A stretch of DNA of 64,000 nucleotides from Enterococcus dispar ATCC 51266 (GCF_000406945.1 NZ_KE136354.1:1755249-1819248); one strand, 5' to 3'. Counted from the first letter of the stretch, positions 1-9,722 are shown. The notes: generated from the sequence alone by a model not told the origin. Numbers and translations are program-made.

Positions 1-593
1 GAGAAAAATTATCAGAAACGTCTGATTCTTCTAATTTGATTCGGCTATTTTTACGCGATGCTAACCGAATCCAAAATATCCGCAAAAATGAAGAAGTGAT
101 GGAAGGCGATGCCGCTAATTTTGATGATTTAGTCAAAGCTTTAGTAGATGTTGATTTCGTGTACGCAAATTTAGCCGGTAAAAATATTGAAGACCAAGCC
201 AAAAATATTGTCAAAGCAATGGATGCTGCTAACAAGAAGCGTTTAGTCTGGATTTCTACTTTAGGCATTTACGATGAAGTCCCTGGCGAATTTGGCAAAT
301 GGAATCATCAAATGTTAGATGGTGGCTATTTGGAAACTTACGCTGCCGCAGCTGAGATCATTGAAAATTCTGATTTGGATTACACTATTATCCGACCTGC
401 TTGGTTAACCAATAAAGACGAAGTTGATTTTGAATTAACCCAAAAAGGAGAACCTTTTAAAGGAACAGAAGTATCACGAAAAAGCATTGCCGCTTTCGTG
501 ACTGAAATTATGCAAGAACCAAACAAATATATCAAACAATCCCTTGGTGTAAATAAGCCAAATACTGCTGGCAAAAAACCTGACTGGTATTAA
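1..593 (+). CDS. NAD(P)-binding SDR/NmrA-type oxidoreductase, 5' truncated by window edge
   Basis: The reading frame is open from base 3 to the stop at 593, so the gene begins before the window; the TTG at 36 is an internal Leu codon, because the frame upstream of it is also coding. The product resembles atypical short-chain dehydrogenase / NAD(P)H-binding proteins of the NmrA/YbjT sort. It shows a middle segment with GDAANFDDL, a conserved WISTLGIY strand where the SDR fold has its catalytic-site region, and TIIRPAWLTN near the C terminus, typical of this family. The N-terminal dinucleotide-binding GxxGxxG should lie outside the window. The substrate cannot be inferred. A hairpin terminator follows, so this is the end of its transcript. 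Confidence 0.8.
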   Translation, partial: EKLSETSDSSNLIRLFLRDANRIQNIRKNEEVMEGDAANFDDLVKALVDVDFVYANLAGKNIEDQAKNIVKAMDAANKKRLVWISTLGIYDEVPGEFGKWNHQMLDGGYLETYAAAAEIIENSDLDYTIIRPAWLTNKDEVDFELTQKGEPFKGTEVSRKSIAAFVTEIMQEPNKYIKQSLGVNKPNTAGKKPDWY

Positions 594-604
594 TCACCTT
601 AAAC

Positions 605-650
605 AAAAAGCTAGAATAAGGAACTAACATCCCTATTCTAGCTTTTTTTG
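605..650 (+). terminator. Rho-independent terminator after the SDR gene
   Basis: A 10-bp stem, AGCTAGAATA (609-618) with TATTCTAGCT (634-643), is followed directly by a run of seven T. Confidence 0.85.
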
Positions 651-733
651 CGTATAATAAAATTAATAGTAAATTATCAAAAATAAGGCTTACCCAAGCA
701 TCCCAATGGGGTAAATCCAAAGGAAGATAGAAA

Positions 734-1516
734 ATGAAGGAAACTCTTGCTGATGATTTAAATCTTTTAAGCACTTTTTGCGGTGTACGAGATCTTACTA
801 CTTTATCGCAAAGTGCTCTTTATCAAAAATACAATAAAACCAAAGCAGACGCTTTTATTTTATTCGGCGGCAGTATTTTAGCTGGAATCGATGTCATGAT
901 AACCGCCATGAAGAACCAGGTGGCCAAACATTACTTAATTGTTGGTGGCCAAGGCCACACCACCGATGCGCTACGTTCAAAAATTAATCATTTTTATCCT
1001 CAAATCCAAACAAAAAATGCTAGCGAAGCTAAAATGTTTCAAGATATTCTGCAACTAAAAACAGAACATACCACCGATTATTTAGAAGAAAAATCGACTA
1101 ATTGCGGTAATAACATTTCCAATCTACTGGAGGTATTGGCAACAAATCACCTGCCAAGCAATACGCTGATTTTATGCCAAGATGCAACGATGCAGCGCCG
1201 CATGGGAGCTACATTAACTAAAGTTGCTCCTGAAACCACTGTTATTAATTACGCCAGCTATGAAGTAAATGTCATTACCAAAAACAATCAGCTACAATTT
1301 GACCGCAACCTCTTGGGAATGTGGGAGTTGGAGCACTACATTACTTTACTGCTTGGTGAAATAAGTCGGCTGCAAAATACTCCTACCGGCTATGGTCCAG
1401 CCGGCAAAAATTTTATCGCTCCTGTATTTATCCCAAAAGATGTACTAGCGGCTTTTTATCGGGTTGCAAAATTATTTCCCAATCAAATACGCACTGCCAA
1501 TTCGGCCTATGCTTAA
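734..1516 (+). CDS. YdcF/ElyC-like DUF218 domain protein
   Basis: This 260-residue soluble protein fits the DUF218 (YdcF/ElyC/SanA) superfamily. It has a strand-loop ADAFILFGGSIL near residue 40, then LIVGGQGHTTDAL near 70 and a segment with STNCGNNISN near 120, which in the family forms the ligand pocket. There is no signal peptide or membrane span, so it is more like cytoplasmic E. coli YdcF than the membrane-anchored ElyC. YdcF has been reported to bind S-adenosylmethionine, but the function is not established. The ATG is preceded by AAAGGAAG. The gene stands alone between two terminator-bounded units. The biological role is unknown. Confidence 0.7.
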   Translation: MKETLADDLNLLSTFCGVRDLTTLSQSALYQKYNKTKADAFILFGGSILAGIDVMITAMKNQVAKHYLIVGGQGHTTDALRSKINHFYPQIQTKNASEAKMFQDILQLKTEHTTDYLEEKSTNCGNNISNLLEVLATNHLPSNTLILCQDATMQRRMGATLTKVAPETTVINYASYEVNVITKNNQLQFDRNLLGMWELEHYITLLLGEISRLQNTPTGYGPAGKNFIAPVFIPKDVLAAFYRVAKLFPNQIRTANSAYA

Positions 1517-1595
1517 AATTTAAGTGAGTAATTTTTTCTCTATTTAAATAAAAAAATGGTTTATCAAAATACTTTTTAATCCTTGGAGGTTGATT

Positions 1596-2273
1596 ATGAA
1601 AGGCATGCTTTTTGACTTTAATGGTACGTTGATTAATGATACAAAAAAACACGAAGACGCTTGGCAAACATTTATTACTCAAGTTACCGGCTCCTCTGTT
1701 TCTAATGCTGACTTTGCCAGATATTTTCATGGTAAAAATGCGAAACACACTTTAGAACATGTTTTTAACCGCCCCTTAACATCAAAAGAAATTGAGGATT
1801 ATGCAGAAGAAAAAGAAGCAATCTATCGTAAAATCTGCTTGGCCGATCCCCATTATACTTTGCTAAAAGGTGTGCCAGAATTTTTAACCCGGTTGCAAAA
1901 ACACCAAATTCCTTTTACCATCGCCACAGCTTCAGGTAAAACAAATTTAGATTTCTATTTTGAAACACTGGGGTTAAAACAATGGTTTGATCTGAATCAG
2001 GTTGTCTATGACGATGGCACTATGATTAGCAAGCCCGATCCGGACCCTTATTTAAAAGGGGCTGCGCGCTTAAATCTTCCTGTTGCAGAATGTGTCATTT
2101 TTGAAGATGCCCCCGCTGGTCTTGCGAGTGCTTATAATGCTAATCCAGCAAAAATAGTTGCGGTTGCGACATCTGTCAAAAAAGATACTTTAGCTTCATT
2201 ACCAGGTGTTTCGCTTGTAATTGAAGATTTTACCGATTCAGCCCTAGATGAATTACTCACCCACTTTATTTAA
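1596..2273 (+). CDS. HAD-superfamily hydrolase (beta-phosphoglucomutase-like)
   Basis: A 225-residue HAD subfamily IA phosphatase or phosphomutase. Motif I at the N terminus reads FDFNGTL: the nucleophilic Asp is present, but the usual second Asp (DxD) is Asn, as in a recognised subset of Lactobacillales HAD proteins. Motif II is in TIATASGK, and motif III/IV is the KPDPDPYL plus FEDAPAGL pair. The cap domain lies between motifs I and II. The ATG at 1596 is chosen over a TTG at 1590 because GGAGG at 1585-1589 is spaced correctly for it. The substrate is probably a small sugar phosphate, but this is inference from family. It ends at a bidirectional terminator. Confidence 0.8.
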   Translation: MKGMLFDFNGTLINDTKKHEDAWQTFITQVTGSSVSNADFARYFHGKNAKHTLEHVFNRPLTSKEIEDYAEEKEAIYRKICLADPHYTLLKGVPEFLTRLQKHQIPFTIATASGKTNLDFYFETLGLKQWFDLNQVVYDDGTMISKPDPDPYLKGAARLNLPVAECVIFEDAPAGLASAYNANPAKIVAVATSVKKDTLASLPGVSLVIEDFTDSALDELLTHFI

Positions 2274-2278
2274 AAAAA

Positions 2279-2319
2279 CAACAGCCATCTTTTTTCTCCC
2301 AGATGGCTGTTGCTTTTTT
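2279..2319. terminator. Bidirectional terminator between convergent genes
   Basis: A 12-bp perfect stem (CAACAGCCATCT at 2279-2290, complement at 2301-2312) has T-rich tails on both strands. It serves the HAD gene (+) and the EEP-family gene (-). Confidence 0.9.
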
Positions 2320-2325
2320 ATACTT

Positions 2326-3138
2326 TTACTGCCATTGTGCCGTAACACTCACGCCAAAATGATCACTCACAATTGGTGTTTTGTCACCATCAAAAATGAC
2401 TTCATGATCAATTACCTTAAATTCAGGGGTCATAAAAATATAATCAATCCGTTCTCCTGAACTTTGTTCCCACCCAGCGATTTTTGCTAAAGTTGTGTGG
2501 TCGCCAACTCGTTTTGTGGCCGCGTAAAAACTATCTTGCAGCTGCCAATCACTTGTTAAGATTAATTCATAACCTGGTGTATGGGCTGGGTTATTAAAAT
2601 CCCCCATTAAAACAAGAGGATAAGAATTATTTGCAAAAAAAGCTTGCGTCTTTTCCCATTCAAAAGAAAAACCTTCTGTCCACCACGAAAAATGACCACT
2701 CACTACTTGAAGAAGCTGCCCTTCTACTTCTGTTAAAGCCGTTAAAATTCTTCTGGTATGATAATCCGCTACATCACTTGTCTTTGAAACCAAACTATCT
2801 TTGGCAAAAAAAGGTGTTTTGGCTAAAATCGCGACGCCTTCATAAAAGCGATCATAACCAATATGGTTATAGCACCAACTCCAGTAATAGTCTTTTTCTA
2901 GACATTGCAATTGTTCTTGTAGACGCAAAGCAAAATTGTCCTCATGAATGGTCACATCTGTACTACTGGGAATAAACCAATCATCTAAAACAGCTATTTC
3001 ACTGGTCATCAGCTGATTAACTTCTTGTAAACAAATGACATCGTAATCATTTGTGGCAATATTTTGCACAAGTTGTGTTAATTTTTCTGCTTGATTTTCT
3101 TCCAGCCAACTATGACAATTTAAAGTTAAAAATTTCAT
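2326..3138 (-). CDS. Endonuclease/exonuclease/phosphatase (EEP) family protein
   Basis: A 270-residue member of the EEP metal-dependent phosphodiesterase fold. Motifs in order: LTLNCHSW at the N terminus (Asn metal ligand), ICLQEVNQ near residue 37 (catalytic Glu), a central GHFSWW, VLMGDFNNP (the DxN motif), and SDHFGV at the C terminus (the catalytic Asp-His pair). All key residues are present, so the enzyme should be active. No signal peptide or membrane span is seen, which argues for an intracellular role, and the substrate (nucleic acid, phospholipid or inositol phosphate) cannot be told from sequence. The start has a GGGAG ribosome site. It is convergent with the HAD gene. Confidence 0.8.
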   Translation of the reverse strand: MKFLTLNCHSWLEENQAEKLTQLVQNIATNDYDVICLQEVNQLMTSEIAVLDDWFIPSSTDVTIHEDNFALRLQEQLQCLEKDYYWSWCYNHIGYDRFYEGVAILAKTPFFAKDSLVSKTSDVADYHTRRILTALTEVEGQLLQVVSGHFSWWTEGFSFEWEKTQAFFANNSYPLVLMGDFNNPAHTPGYELILTSDWQLQDSFYAATKRVGDHTTLAKIAGWEQSSGERIDYIFMTPEFKVIDHEVIFDGDKTPIVSDHFGVSVTAQWQ

Positions 3139-3187
3139 TTCATTGCTCCCATCTTTGTTCTTTCAAGAATAGCACACTTTTATGCCT

Positions 3188-3238
3188 AAGAAAAAGGACT
3201 GCACCTTTAGACGCAGCGTCTTTTAGCGCAATCCTTTC
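3188..3238 (-). terminator. Terminator after the maltose PTS gene
   Basis: An inner perfect stem AGACGC/GCGTCT (3209-3221) is extended by an outer AAAGGA/TCCTTT stem and ends in a T-run on the minus strand. Confidence 0.75.
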
Positions 3239-3242
3239 CTAT

Positions 3243-5432
3243 TTACAGTGCTACTTTGGCTACTTCTGTTTTACCTGTAAGTTCTCCAGTTTTCGTCAAT
3301 GTCACAGACTTAATTTCATCTGCATTGGTAAAGGCTACAATAATGGTCGTTTGCTTATCAGCTGCTTTAATGGCGGCTAAATCCATTTGAGCAATCACAT
3401 CGCCAGCTGAAACTTTATCACCATCTTTTACATTGACTGTAAATGGCACACCTTTCAAGTCTACTGTATCAATTCCCATATGCACTAATACTTCTAAGCC
3501 ATTATCTGTCAGTAAACCTAATGCATGTTTCGTAGGAAAGACACTGGTAACTGTCCCAGAAACAGGCGCATAGACAATCCCATTTTTAGGCTCTACACCA
3601 AAACCGTCTCCCATCATTTTTTGAGAGAAAACAGGATCATTCACTGCTGAAATCGCCTTAACTTCACCATCTGCTACGTTAACAATTGTTTCTGTTACCC
3701 CTTTATATTCTTGGGGTTCTTTTTCTTCACTAATTTGAGCAATCACTTCTGTTTGTGGAATTTCCATTCCGGAATCAATGGCATCTTGAATATCTGATTT
3801 TAAAATATCCGCTTTTGGTCCATATACAGCTTGAACCCCTTTGTCTTTCACCAATAATCCCATCGCTCCGGCATTTTTCCAATCTGGCTCGCCACCAACT
3901 TTGGCAGGATCTTTGACGGAAACGCGCAAACGCGTCATACATGCATCAACATCCATAATGTTTTCTTTTCCACCTAAAAGATTGATAACTTTCACAATTT
4001 GGGAGTTTGGATCCAATTTACCATCTGCTGTGACAGTAGTGGTATCGACATCTTTATTATCATTTTCATAATTGCCGTTACGTCCTGGCGTAGCAAAATT
4101 GAATTTTTTAATTAAGAAATTAGCGATAAAAAACATCACGACGCCAAAGACTATCGTTACCCAAATGAAATTAAACAAATCTCCCCCTAAACCAGCTTTA
4201 ATAGCCATTGGGGTTCTGGTTAACAATTCAATATTCCCAAACGAATGGACTCGCAAATGAACGATATCGGCCATCGCAAAAGCTGCCCCTTGCACAACTG
4301 CATAAACCACATACAATGGAACCGCAGCAAACATAAACATAAATTCTAGTGGTTCTGTTACCCCAGTTAAAAAGACAGCCAATGCAGCAGAAAGATACAT
4401 GGATTTATAAGCATTGCGTTTGTCTTTATCCACATTGCGATACATAGCCAATGTTAGACCCATCAAAATACCAGAAGCACCAATCATTTGTCCAACTTTA
4501 AAACGTGCTGGTGTAAAATGATTTAATACATATTCATATTGAGACATATCCCCTTGACCTTTTAAGTTAACCAAATCAGTGGCCCACGCCAACCATAATG
4601 GATCTTGGCCAAATACTTGTTGTCCGGCTTGTGCCCCTGACATAATCGTATAGGCACCGCCCAATTCCGTATAATTAATGGGAATCGTTAACATATGATG
4701 CAACCCAAATGGTAGGAGCAAACGTTCCAATGTTCCGTATAAAAACGGTGCCAAAATTGGCGCTGTTTCTTGTGATTGTGCAATCCATAAACCAAAATTA
4801 TTAATACCTGCTTGAATTACAGGCCAAACAATTGCTAAAGCTAACGAAACTAAAATCGAACGGAAAATAACCACAAAAGGTACAAAACGTTTTCCATTGA
4901 AAAAGGCTAATGCATCCGGTAATTTGCGGAAATTGTAATATTTATTGTAAGCTGTCGCCCCTACAAACCCGGCAATAATCCCGACAAAAACCCCCATGTT
5001 TAATGCTGGAGCTTCTAAAACGCTGGTAAAAAAACCATTTACCATAATTTTAGTGCCAAATAACGTTTTAGTTAACGCTTCTGGATCAGCTAGCATTTCA
5101 CTTGTCACACCAAAAACCGCTCCGGTAATACGGTTAATTAAAATGAAAGATAATCCGGCCGCAAAAGCACCACCCGCTCTTTCTTTGGCCCAACTTCCCC
5201 CAATTGCTAAAGCAAATAAAAGATGAAGGTTTCCGATAATGGACCAACCAATGTTTTCAATTACACCACCTGTTGTCACTAAAGCCGCCATCTCCGGATT
5301 CATCATAGGAATTGTTTTCCCAATACTAATCATTAAGCCCGCAGCTGGCATAACTGCTATGACAACCATTAATGCTTTACCAAATTTTTGCCAAAACTCA
5401 AAACTAATTAATTTTTTCAGATTTTCTTTCAC
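3243..5432 (-). CDS. malT: PTS maltose/glucose-type transporter, EIICBA fusion (MalT-like)
   Basis: A 729-residue membrane permease that imports and phosphorylates a sugar through the phosphotransferase system. Domain order: an EIIC domain of roughly 430 residues with many membrane segments; an EIIB domain with the phosphorylatable Cys near residue 498 in DACMTRLRV; and a C-terminal EIIA domain with YAPVSGTV, an LVHMGIDTV His near 651 and a second His near 636. The organisation matches MalT of E. faecalis, which takes up maltose. This assignment is supported by the divergent maltose phosphorylase and LacI-type regulator. Its promoter (-10 at 5528-5533, minus strand) is followed by a LacI-type operator-like sequence. 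Specificity for maltose over glucose is inferred from context. Confidence 0.9.
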   Translation of the reverse strand: MKENLKKLISFEFWQKFGKALMVVIAVMPAAGLMISIGKTIPMMNPEMAALVTTGGVIENIGWSIIGNLHLLFALAIGGSWAKERAGGAFAAGLSFILINRITGAVFGVTSEMLADPEALTKTLFGTKIMVNGFFTSVLEAPALNMGVFVGIIAGFVGATAYNKYYNFRKLPDALAFFNGKRFVPFVVIFRSILVSLALAIVWPVIQAGINNFGLWIAQSQETAPILAPFLYGTLERLLLPFGLHHMLTIPINYTELGGAYTIMSGAQAGQQVFGQDPLWLAWATDLVNLKGQGDMSQYEYVLNHFTPARFKVGQMIGASGILMGLTLAMYRNVDKDKRNAYKSMYLSAALAVFLTGVTEPLEFMFMFAAVPLYVVYAVVQGAAFAMADIVHLRVHSFGNIELLTRTPMAIKAGLGGDLFNFIWVTIVFGVVMFFIANFLIKKFNFATPGRNGNYENDNKDVDTTTVTADGKLDPNSQIVKVINLLGGKENIMDVDACMTRLRVSVKDPAKVGGEPDWKNAGAMGLLVKDKGVQAVYGPKADILKSDIQDAIDSGMEIPQTEVIAQISEEKEPQEYKGVTETIVNVADGEVKAISAVNDPVFSQKMMGDGFGVEPKNGIVYAPVSGTVTSVFPTKHALGLLTDNGLEVLVHMGIDTVDLKGVPFTVNVKDGDKVSAGDVIAQMDLAAIKAADKQTTIIVAFTNADEIKSVTLTKTGELTGKTEVAKVAL

Positions 5433-5502
5433 AGACCTTCACTCCTTTAATAATTTCCCGTTGTTACAATGAATAATTACATCCTTTTCCAATTGCGCAA
5501 AC

Positions 5503-5520
5503 AACGCAATCGGTTTCGTT
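5503..5520. promoter_or_regulatory. Operator-like palindrome downstream of the malT promoter
   Basis: The imperfect palindrome AACGCAATCGGTTTCGTT lies where malT transcription should begin. It shares the CGCAATCG half-site with the perfect palindrome in the malP promoter, so both are probably bound by the same LacI-family protein (MalR, or CcpA at a cre-like site). Confidence 0.6.
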
Positions 5521-5527
5521 GCAAATT

Positions 5528-5556
5528 ATTATAGCGGAGTTCGTTTTTGCTGTAAA
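5528..5556 (-). promoter_or_regulatory. Promoter of malT
   Basis: On the minus strand, TTTACA (5551-5556) and TATAAT (5528-5533) are separated by 17 bp. Confidence 0.7.
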
Positions 5557-5691
5557 GGTAAAATTAGATTTTTATTTATACCCAGGTTTTCAAAATAAAT
5601 TAGAGAATAAACAAAAAAGTCCCTTCAGTGGAAAATAATTCTTTTTTTAGTTAAAAAAAAACTTTCGTAGAATTTTTTTGCAAATTATTGC

Positions 5692-5721
5692 TTGACTTGC
5701 GCAATCGATTGCGTTTATTAT
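5692..5721 (+). promoter_or_regulatory. Promoter of malP with embedded LacI-type operator
   Basis: TTGACT (5692-5697) and TATTAT (5716-5721) are 18 bp apart. Between them sits a perfect 14-bp palindrome, CGCAATCGATTGCG (5700-5713), with the central CG of LacI/GalR operators. Binding there would block RNA polymerase directly. Confidence 0.75.
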
Positions 5722-5757
5722 TTAGTTAACGAAGACAACACAAGGAGGATTATAAAA

Positions 5758-8025
5758 ATGAATCAGATTCAGCGCCTATTTGACATTGACCCCTGGAAAA
5801 TCACTACCAAAACTTTTGACAAACAAAATCGTCGCTTGCAAGAATCACTGACAAGTACTGGTAATGGTTACATGGGGATGCGGGGAAATTTTGAAGAACA
5901 ATACTCAGGTGACCATCATTTAGGTACTTATCTAGCAGGTGTATGGTATCCAGATAAAACTCGCGTTGGTTGGTGGAAAAATGGCTATCCTGATTATTTT
6001 GGCAAAGTCATTAATGCTATCAACTTTCTAAAATTAAATATTACCGTCAATGGCACAATCATTGACTTAGCGACAATCCCCCACGAAGACTTTCATTTGG
6101 AACTAGATATGCAAACGGGGATTTTAACACGTCGCTTTACGATTAAATTAGCTGACGCGACAGTGCGTTTTAATTTTGAACGCTTCTTATCCATTGTCAA
6201 AAAAGAACTAGCTGTTTTGAAAGTAACTGCTGAAGTAATTACTGGGGCTGCTGAAATTACGATTGATTCTGCATTAGATAGTAATGTCCGCAATGAAGAC
6301 AGCAACTATGATGAATTATTCTGGGAAGAAAAAGACAGTGGTACACAAGGTGATGGTACTTATTTAACAGTCCAAACGATTCCAAACAACTTTGGTATTG
6401 AACGTTTTAGCGTGACGGCTATGATGAAACACGACCAGCCCGCCCTTGAAACTACACCTGCACCATTAGGGATTTCACAATCTTTTCGTTATGAAGCAAA
6501 AGCAGGCGAAACCATTTATTTTGAAAAACGAATTATCGTTTTAACCAGTCGTGATGTGCCAGAAGAAGACCAAGCGATGAAAGCTTATGAATTAATGACT
6601 GCGTATAGCGAAAGTTTTGATGTTTTAAAAGAAGAACAAGTTGCAGCTTGGAAGAAACGTTGGGAATTAGCCGATGTGGCAATTAATGGTGATCCAGCTG
6701 CACAGCAAGGTATTCGTTTTAATTTATTCCAATTATTTTCAACCTATTATGGCGACGATGAACGTTTAAATATTGGTCCAAAAGGCTTTACTGGCGAAAA
6801 ATATGGTGGTGCCACTTATTGGGATACTGAAGCTTACGCGGTACCTCTTTATTTAGCCTTGGCAGAACCAAAAGTTACCAAAAATCTTTTGAAATATCGT
6901 CACAATCAATTACCAGAAGCTCATATTAATGCACAAAAACAAGGTTTAGCCGGCGCTTTATATCCAATGGTAACCTTTACTGGAATTGAATGTCATAATG
7001 AATGGGAAATTACCTTTGAAGAAATCCATCGGAATGGTTCTATCGCGTATGCGATTTATAACTATACCAACTATACTGGTGATCAGACATATTTACAAAA
7101 TGAAGGTTTGGAAGTTTTAACTGCGATTGCGCGTTTTTGGGCGGATCGCGTTCACTTTTCAAAACGGCACCAAAAATATATGATTCACGGTGTTACGGGA
7201 CCTAATGAATACGAAAATAATATTAATAACAACTGGTATACCAATATTTTAGCTGCATGGGTATTGCGATATACCTTGGAAAATTACCGTCGTTTTGAAG
7301 ATGTGGCGACTGTTTCAATTCCCCAAAGCGAACAAGATCAATGGGAAGACATCTTCAACAATATGTATTTGCCAGTCGATGAAGAATTAGGTGTTTTTGT
7401 CCAACATGATACCTTCTTAGACAAAGACTTAATGCCTGTAACCGATTTAAATCCAGCTGATTTACCTTTAAATCAACATTGGTCTTGGGATAAAATTTTA
7501 CGTTCTTGCTTTATTAAACAGGCAGATGTGCTGCAGGGAATTTATTATTTCTCTGATCAATTTACCTTAGAAGAAAAACGGAAAAACTTTAATTTCTATG
7601 AACCAATGACCGTCCATGAATCTTCTCTTTCTGCCAGCATTCACGCTATTTTAGCAGCTGAACTAGGCATGGAAGAAAAGGCTTTGGAAATGTACGAACG
7701 CACGGCCCGGCTAGATTTGGATAATTACAATAACGATACTGAAGACGGCTTGCATATTACATCGATGACTGGTAGTTGGTTAGCCATTGTACAAGGCTTT
7801 GCACAAATGAAAACCGATCACGAAACACTTTCTTTTGCACCATTTTTACCAAGCAAATGGGAAAGTTATGCCTTTCATATTAACTATCGCGGTCGCTTGT
7901 TGGCTGTAACAGTTGAAAAAGAAAATGTTACCTTAAAACTTGTTTCTGGTGACGCCATATCTGTGACTCTTTATGATGAAAGTTATGAATTAGCAGACGA
8001 AATCACAGTTGCTATGAAAGACTAG
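5758..8025 (+). CDS. malP: Maltose phosphorylase (GH65)
   Basis: A 755-residue glycoside hydrolase family 65 enzyme that splits maltose (or, by analogy with E. faecalis, maltose 6'-phosphate) with phosphate to give beta-glucose 1-phosphate plus glucose or its phosphate. An N-terminal beta-sandwich is followed by the (alpha/alpha)6 barrel, with ATYWDTEAY near residue 360 and the general-acid Glu at about residue 484 in TGPNEYENN. The C terminus is a small beta domain. The ATG at 5758 follows GGAGG; an in-frame ORF extends upstream only through the promoter. Length is normal for the family. It is divergent from malT and followed by malR, with a terminator after the stop. Confidence 0.92.
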   Translation: MNQIQRLFDIDPWKITTKTFDKQNRRLQESLTSTGNGYMGMRGNFEEQYSGDHHLGTYLAGVWYPDKTRVGWWKNGYPDYFGKVINAINFLKLNITVNGTIIDLATIPHEDFHLELDMQTGILTRRFTIKLADATVRFNFERFLSIVKKELAVLKVTAEVITGAAEITIDSALDSNVRNEDSNYDELFWEEKDSGTQGDGTYLTVQTIPNNFGIERFSVTAMMKHDQPALETTPAPLGISQSFRYEAKAGETIYFEKRIIVLTSRDVPEEDQAMKAYELMTAYSESFDVLKEEQVAAWKKRWELADVAINGDPAAQQGIRFNLFQLFSTYYGDDERLNIGPKGFTGEKYGGATYWDTEAYAVPLYLALAEPKVTKNLLKYRHNQLPEAHINAQKQGLAGALYPMVTFTGIECHNEWEITFEEIHRNGSIAYAIYNYTNYTGDQTYLQNEGLEVLTAIARFWADRVHFSKRHQKYMIHGVTGPNEYENNINNNWYTNILAAWVLRYTLENYRRFEDVATVSIPQSEQDQWEDIFNNMYLPVDEELGVFVQHDTFLDKDLMPVTDLNPADLPLNQHWSWDKILRSCFIKQADVLQGIYYFSDQFTLEEKRKNFNFYEPMTVHESSLSASIHAILAAELGMEEKALEMYERTARLDLDNYNNDTEDGLHITSMTGSWLAIVQGFAQMKTDHETLSFAPFLPSKWESYAFHINYRGRLLAVTVEKENVTLKLVSGDAISVTLYDESYELADEITVAMKD

Positions 8026-8031
8026 TTCTTG

Positions 8032-8056
8032 CGCCCGCACTCTGCGGGCGTTTTCT
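8032..8056 (+). terminator. Terminator after malP
   Basis: The stem CGCCCGCA / TGCGGGCG with a 3-base loop is followed by TTTT. Confidence 0.8.
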
Positions 8057-8220
8057 GATTTTCCATTTTAAAATGACAACAATTATTTTTATGAAATCAA
8101 AGTAGTGAATGCACAATAAAAAAGTATCTGTTATTATTCCGTTAATTTGGCTAGTTTTCTGGCGTTAAAATTGCTATGATAGCAAAAGAATCCATTTCAA
8201 TTAAACTTGGAGGCAGACCC

Positions 8221-9240
8221 ATGAGTATCACTGTAAAAGATGTCGCTAAAAAAGCCGGTGTTGCAACTTCCACGGTTTCTCGCGTCATCAACGACCACCC
8301 AAGCATCTCAGAAGAGACCAAGAAAAAAGTACGTAAAGTTATGACAGAATTAGGCTATGTACCAAACGTTACTGCACGAAATCTGGGCAAACAAATTGCC
8401 AGTGCCATTGGCATCATCTTGCCTCCTTTAGATTCAAAGGAGCGTTTGGGCAATCCTTTTTATTTGGAAACTATTGAAGCTGTGAACGAAGAAGCCAGCA
8501 TTTATCATATGTCAGTCGCCGTCGCTTCGGCTAACAATTTTGAAACGCTTTTGGAAAATGTCAAACGCATGCATTTACAAAAGCAAGTTGACGGATTTAT
8601 TTTAACGTATTCGGATAATCACGATCCTGTTATTGCTTATTTGGCGGATAACAAAATTCCTTTTACTTTAATTGGACAGCCTTATCAAAAAGAAAGTGAA
8701 ATTATCTTTGTCGATAACGACAACCAATTATTAGGAAAACAAGCAACCGATTATTTGATTCAGCGGGGGCATAAAAATATTTTATTTGTGACAAATACTA
8801 CACGAGAAAATCTTTATTTTGAGCGTTATTTTGGCTATCAAAAAGCCTTAATGATTGCAAATTTAACTACACATGCTGCCGTTAAATTTGAGGCTCCTGA
8901 AGATTATATTTTATTTGAAAATACTTTAGAGGCTACTAAAGCTACTGCGCTTGTCGTGATTGATGATTTATTTGCGATGCGTATTATGCAGTTGGTCCAA
9001 ATGTATGGCAAAAAAATTCCTGATGATATCTCTTTGATTAGTTTTAATAATTCCATTTTTTCCACCTTAGTTCATCCTTATATCACCAGTTTAGATGTGG
9101 ATGTCTCACGCTTGGGAAAAATGGCTACACAAAAATTAATGGAACAAATTAATCAACAACTGACAGATGGCATTAAAGTGATTGTGCCTCACCAACTTAT
9201 TCAACGGGAAACTGTTTTAGATCTAACAAAATTAAATTGA
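8221..9240 (+). CDS. malR: LacI-family transcriptional regulator, probably maltose repressor
   Basis: A 339-residue LacI/GalR regulator. The N-terminal helix-turn-helix reads TVKDVAKKAGVATSTVSRV, the hinge NVTARNLGKQ follows at about residue 55, and the rest is a periplasmic-binding-protein-like effector domain. The ATG at 8221 is chosen because GGAGG precedes it; an ORF start at 8176 has no ribosome site. Its position beside malP, and the palindromes in the malT/malP intergenic region, indicate that it controls those two genes in response to maltose or a derivative. Direct binding is not shown by the sequence. Confidence 0.85.
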   Translation: MSITVKDVAKKAGVATSTVSRVINDHPSISEETKKKVRKVMTELGYVPNVTARNLGKQIASAIGIILPPLDSKERLGNPFYLETIEAVNEEASIYHMSVAVASANNFETLLENVKRMHLQKQVDGFILTYSDNHDPVIAYLADNKIPFTLIGQPYQKESEIIFVDNDNQLLGKQATDYLIQRGHKNILFVTNTTRENLYFERYFGYQKALMIANLTTHAAVKFEAPEDYILFENTLEATKATALVVIDDLFAMRIMQLVQMYGKKIPDDISLISFNNSIFSTLVHPYITSLDVDVSRLGKMATQKLMEQINQQLTDGIKVIVPHQLIQRETVLDLTKLN

Positions 9241-9246
9241 GTTCAG

Positions 9247-9302
9247 TAAAAGCAGCTGGTAAAAAAGGTTCTTCATAATCCTTTTTACCAGCTGCTTTTT
9301 TA
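9247..9302. terminator. Terminator between malR and the DMT gene
   Basis: A long stem, AAAGCAGCTGGTAAAAAAGG with its near-perfect complement, ends in a T-run on the plus strand and TTTT on the minus strand. Confidence 0.85.
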
Positions 9303-9306
9303 ATTA

Positions 9307-9722
9307 CTATTGCAATAAATAGACGCCAAGTAAACAAAATAAAATACCAGCTGCCTCTTTTAACGAAAAAGGTTCTTTGAAGATAAAAATCCCAATCGGA
9401 ATTAAAAGCAGTGTTAACAAGCTTGTCACTAAAATTGCTGCCACACTCATCGGCCAACCAACTCGATACAACCACAAATAACCTACTTCGACAAAAACAA
9501 TCGCAATTCCTAATAAAATCGTTCCCCATTCAAATAATGAATTTCTTGGGCGATAGTATTTTTGTCACTGCGAAACAAAAATGACACCAGACAAATTAAC
9601 CAAGCAATCCCATAGACAACTAAGAGTGAAAAAAATAAATTACTTTTTACAGTTACACTTTTTGAGGCAAAATGATACAACAAATTTGCTACTACAGTTA
9701 AAAGTAATGGTGCATAAAACAA
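9307..9722 (-). pseudogene. DMT/EamA-like small membrane transporter, broken by a frameshift
   Basis: Two overlapping minus-strand frames together make one membrane protein of about 138 residues. The first part starts at TTG 9722 after AGGAGG and reads MFYAPLLLTVVANLLYHF. It loses frame at a run of five T (9559-9563, five A on the coding strand). With a sixth A the frame continues as SDKKYYRPRNSLFEWGTILL, then VEVGYLWLYRVGWPMSVA and IFIFKEPFSLKEAAGI, to a TAG at 9307. The second part has the FKEP-type motif seen at the end of EamA/DMT transporters. Four membrane segments are expected. As given it is disrupted; a homopolymer sequencing error is an equal possibility. Confidence 0.75.

Noticed and set aside
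9197-9529. 110-codon minus-strand frame overlapping malR and the DMT gene
   Set aside because: It runs through the malR terminator in a frame different from the recognisable transporter sequence; it is a shadow of the frameshifted gene.
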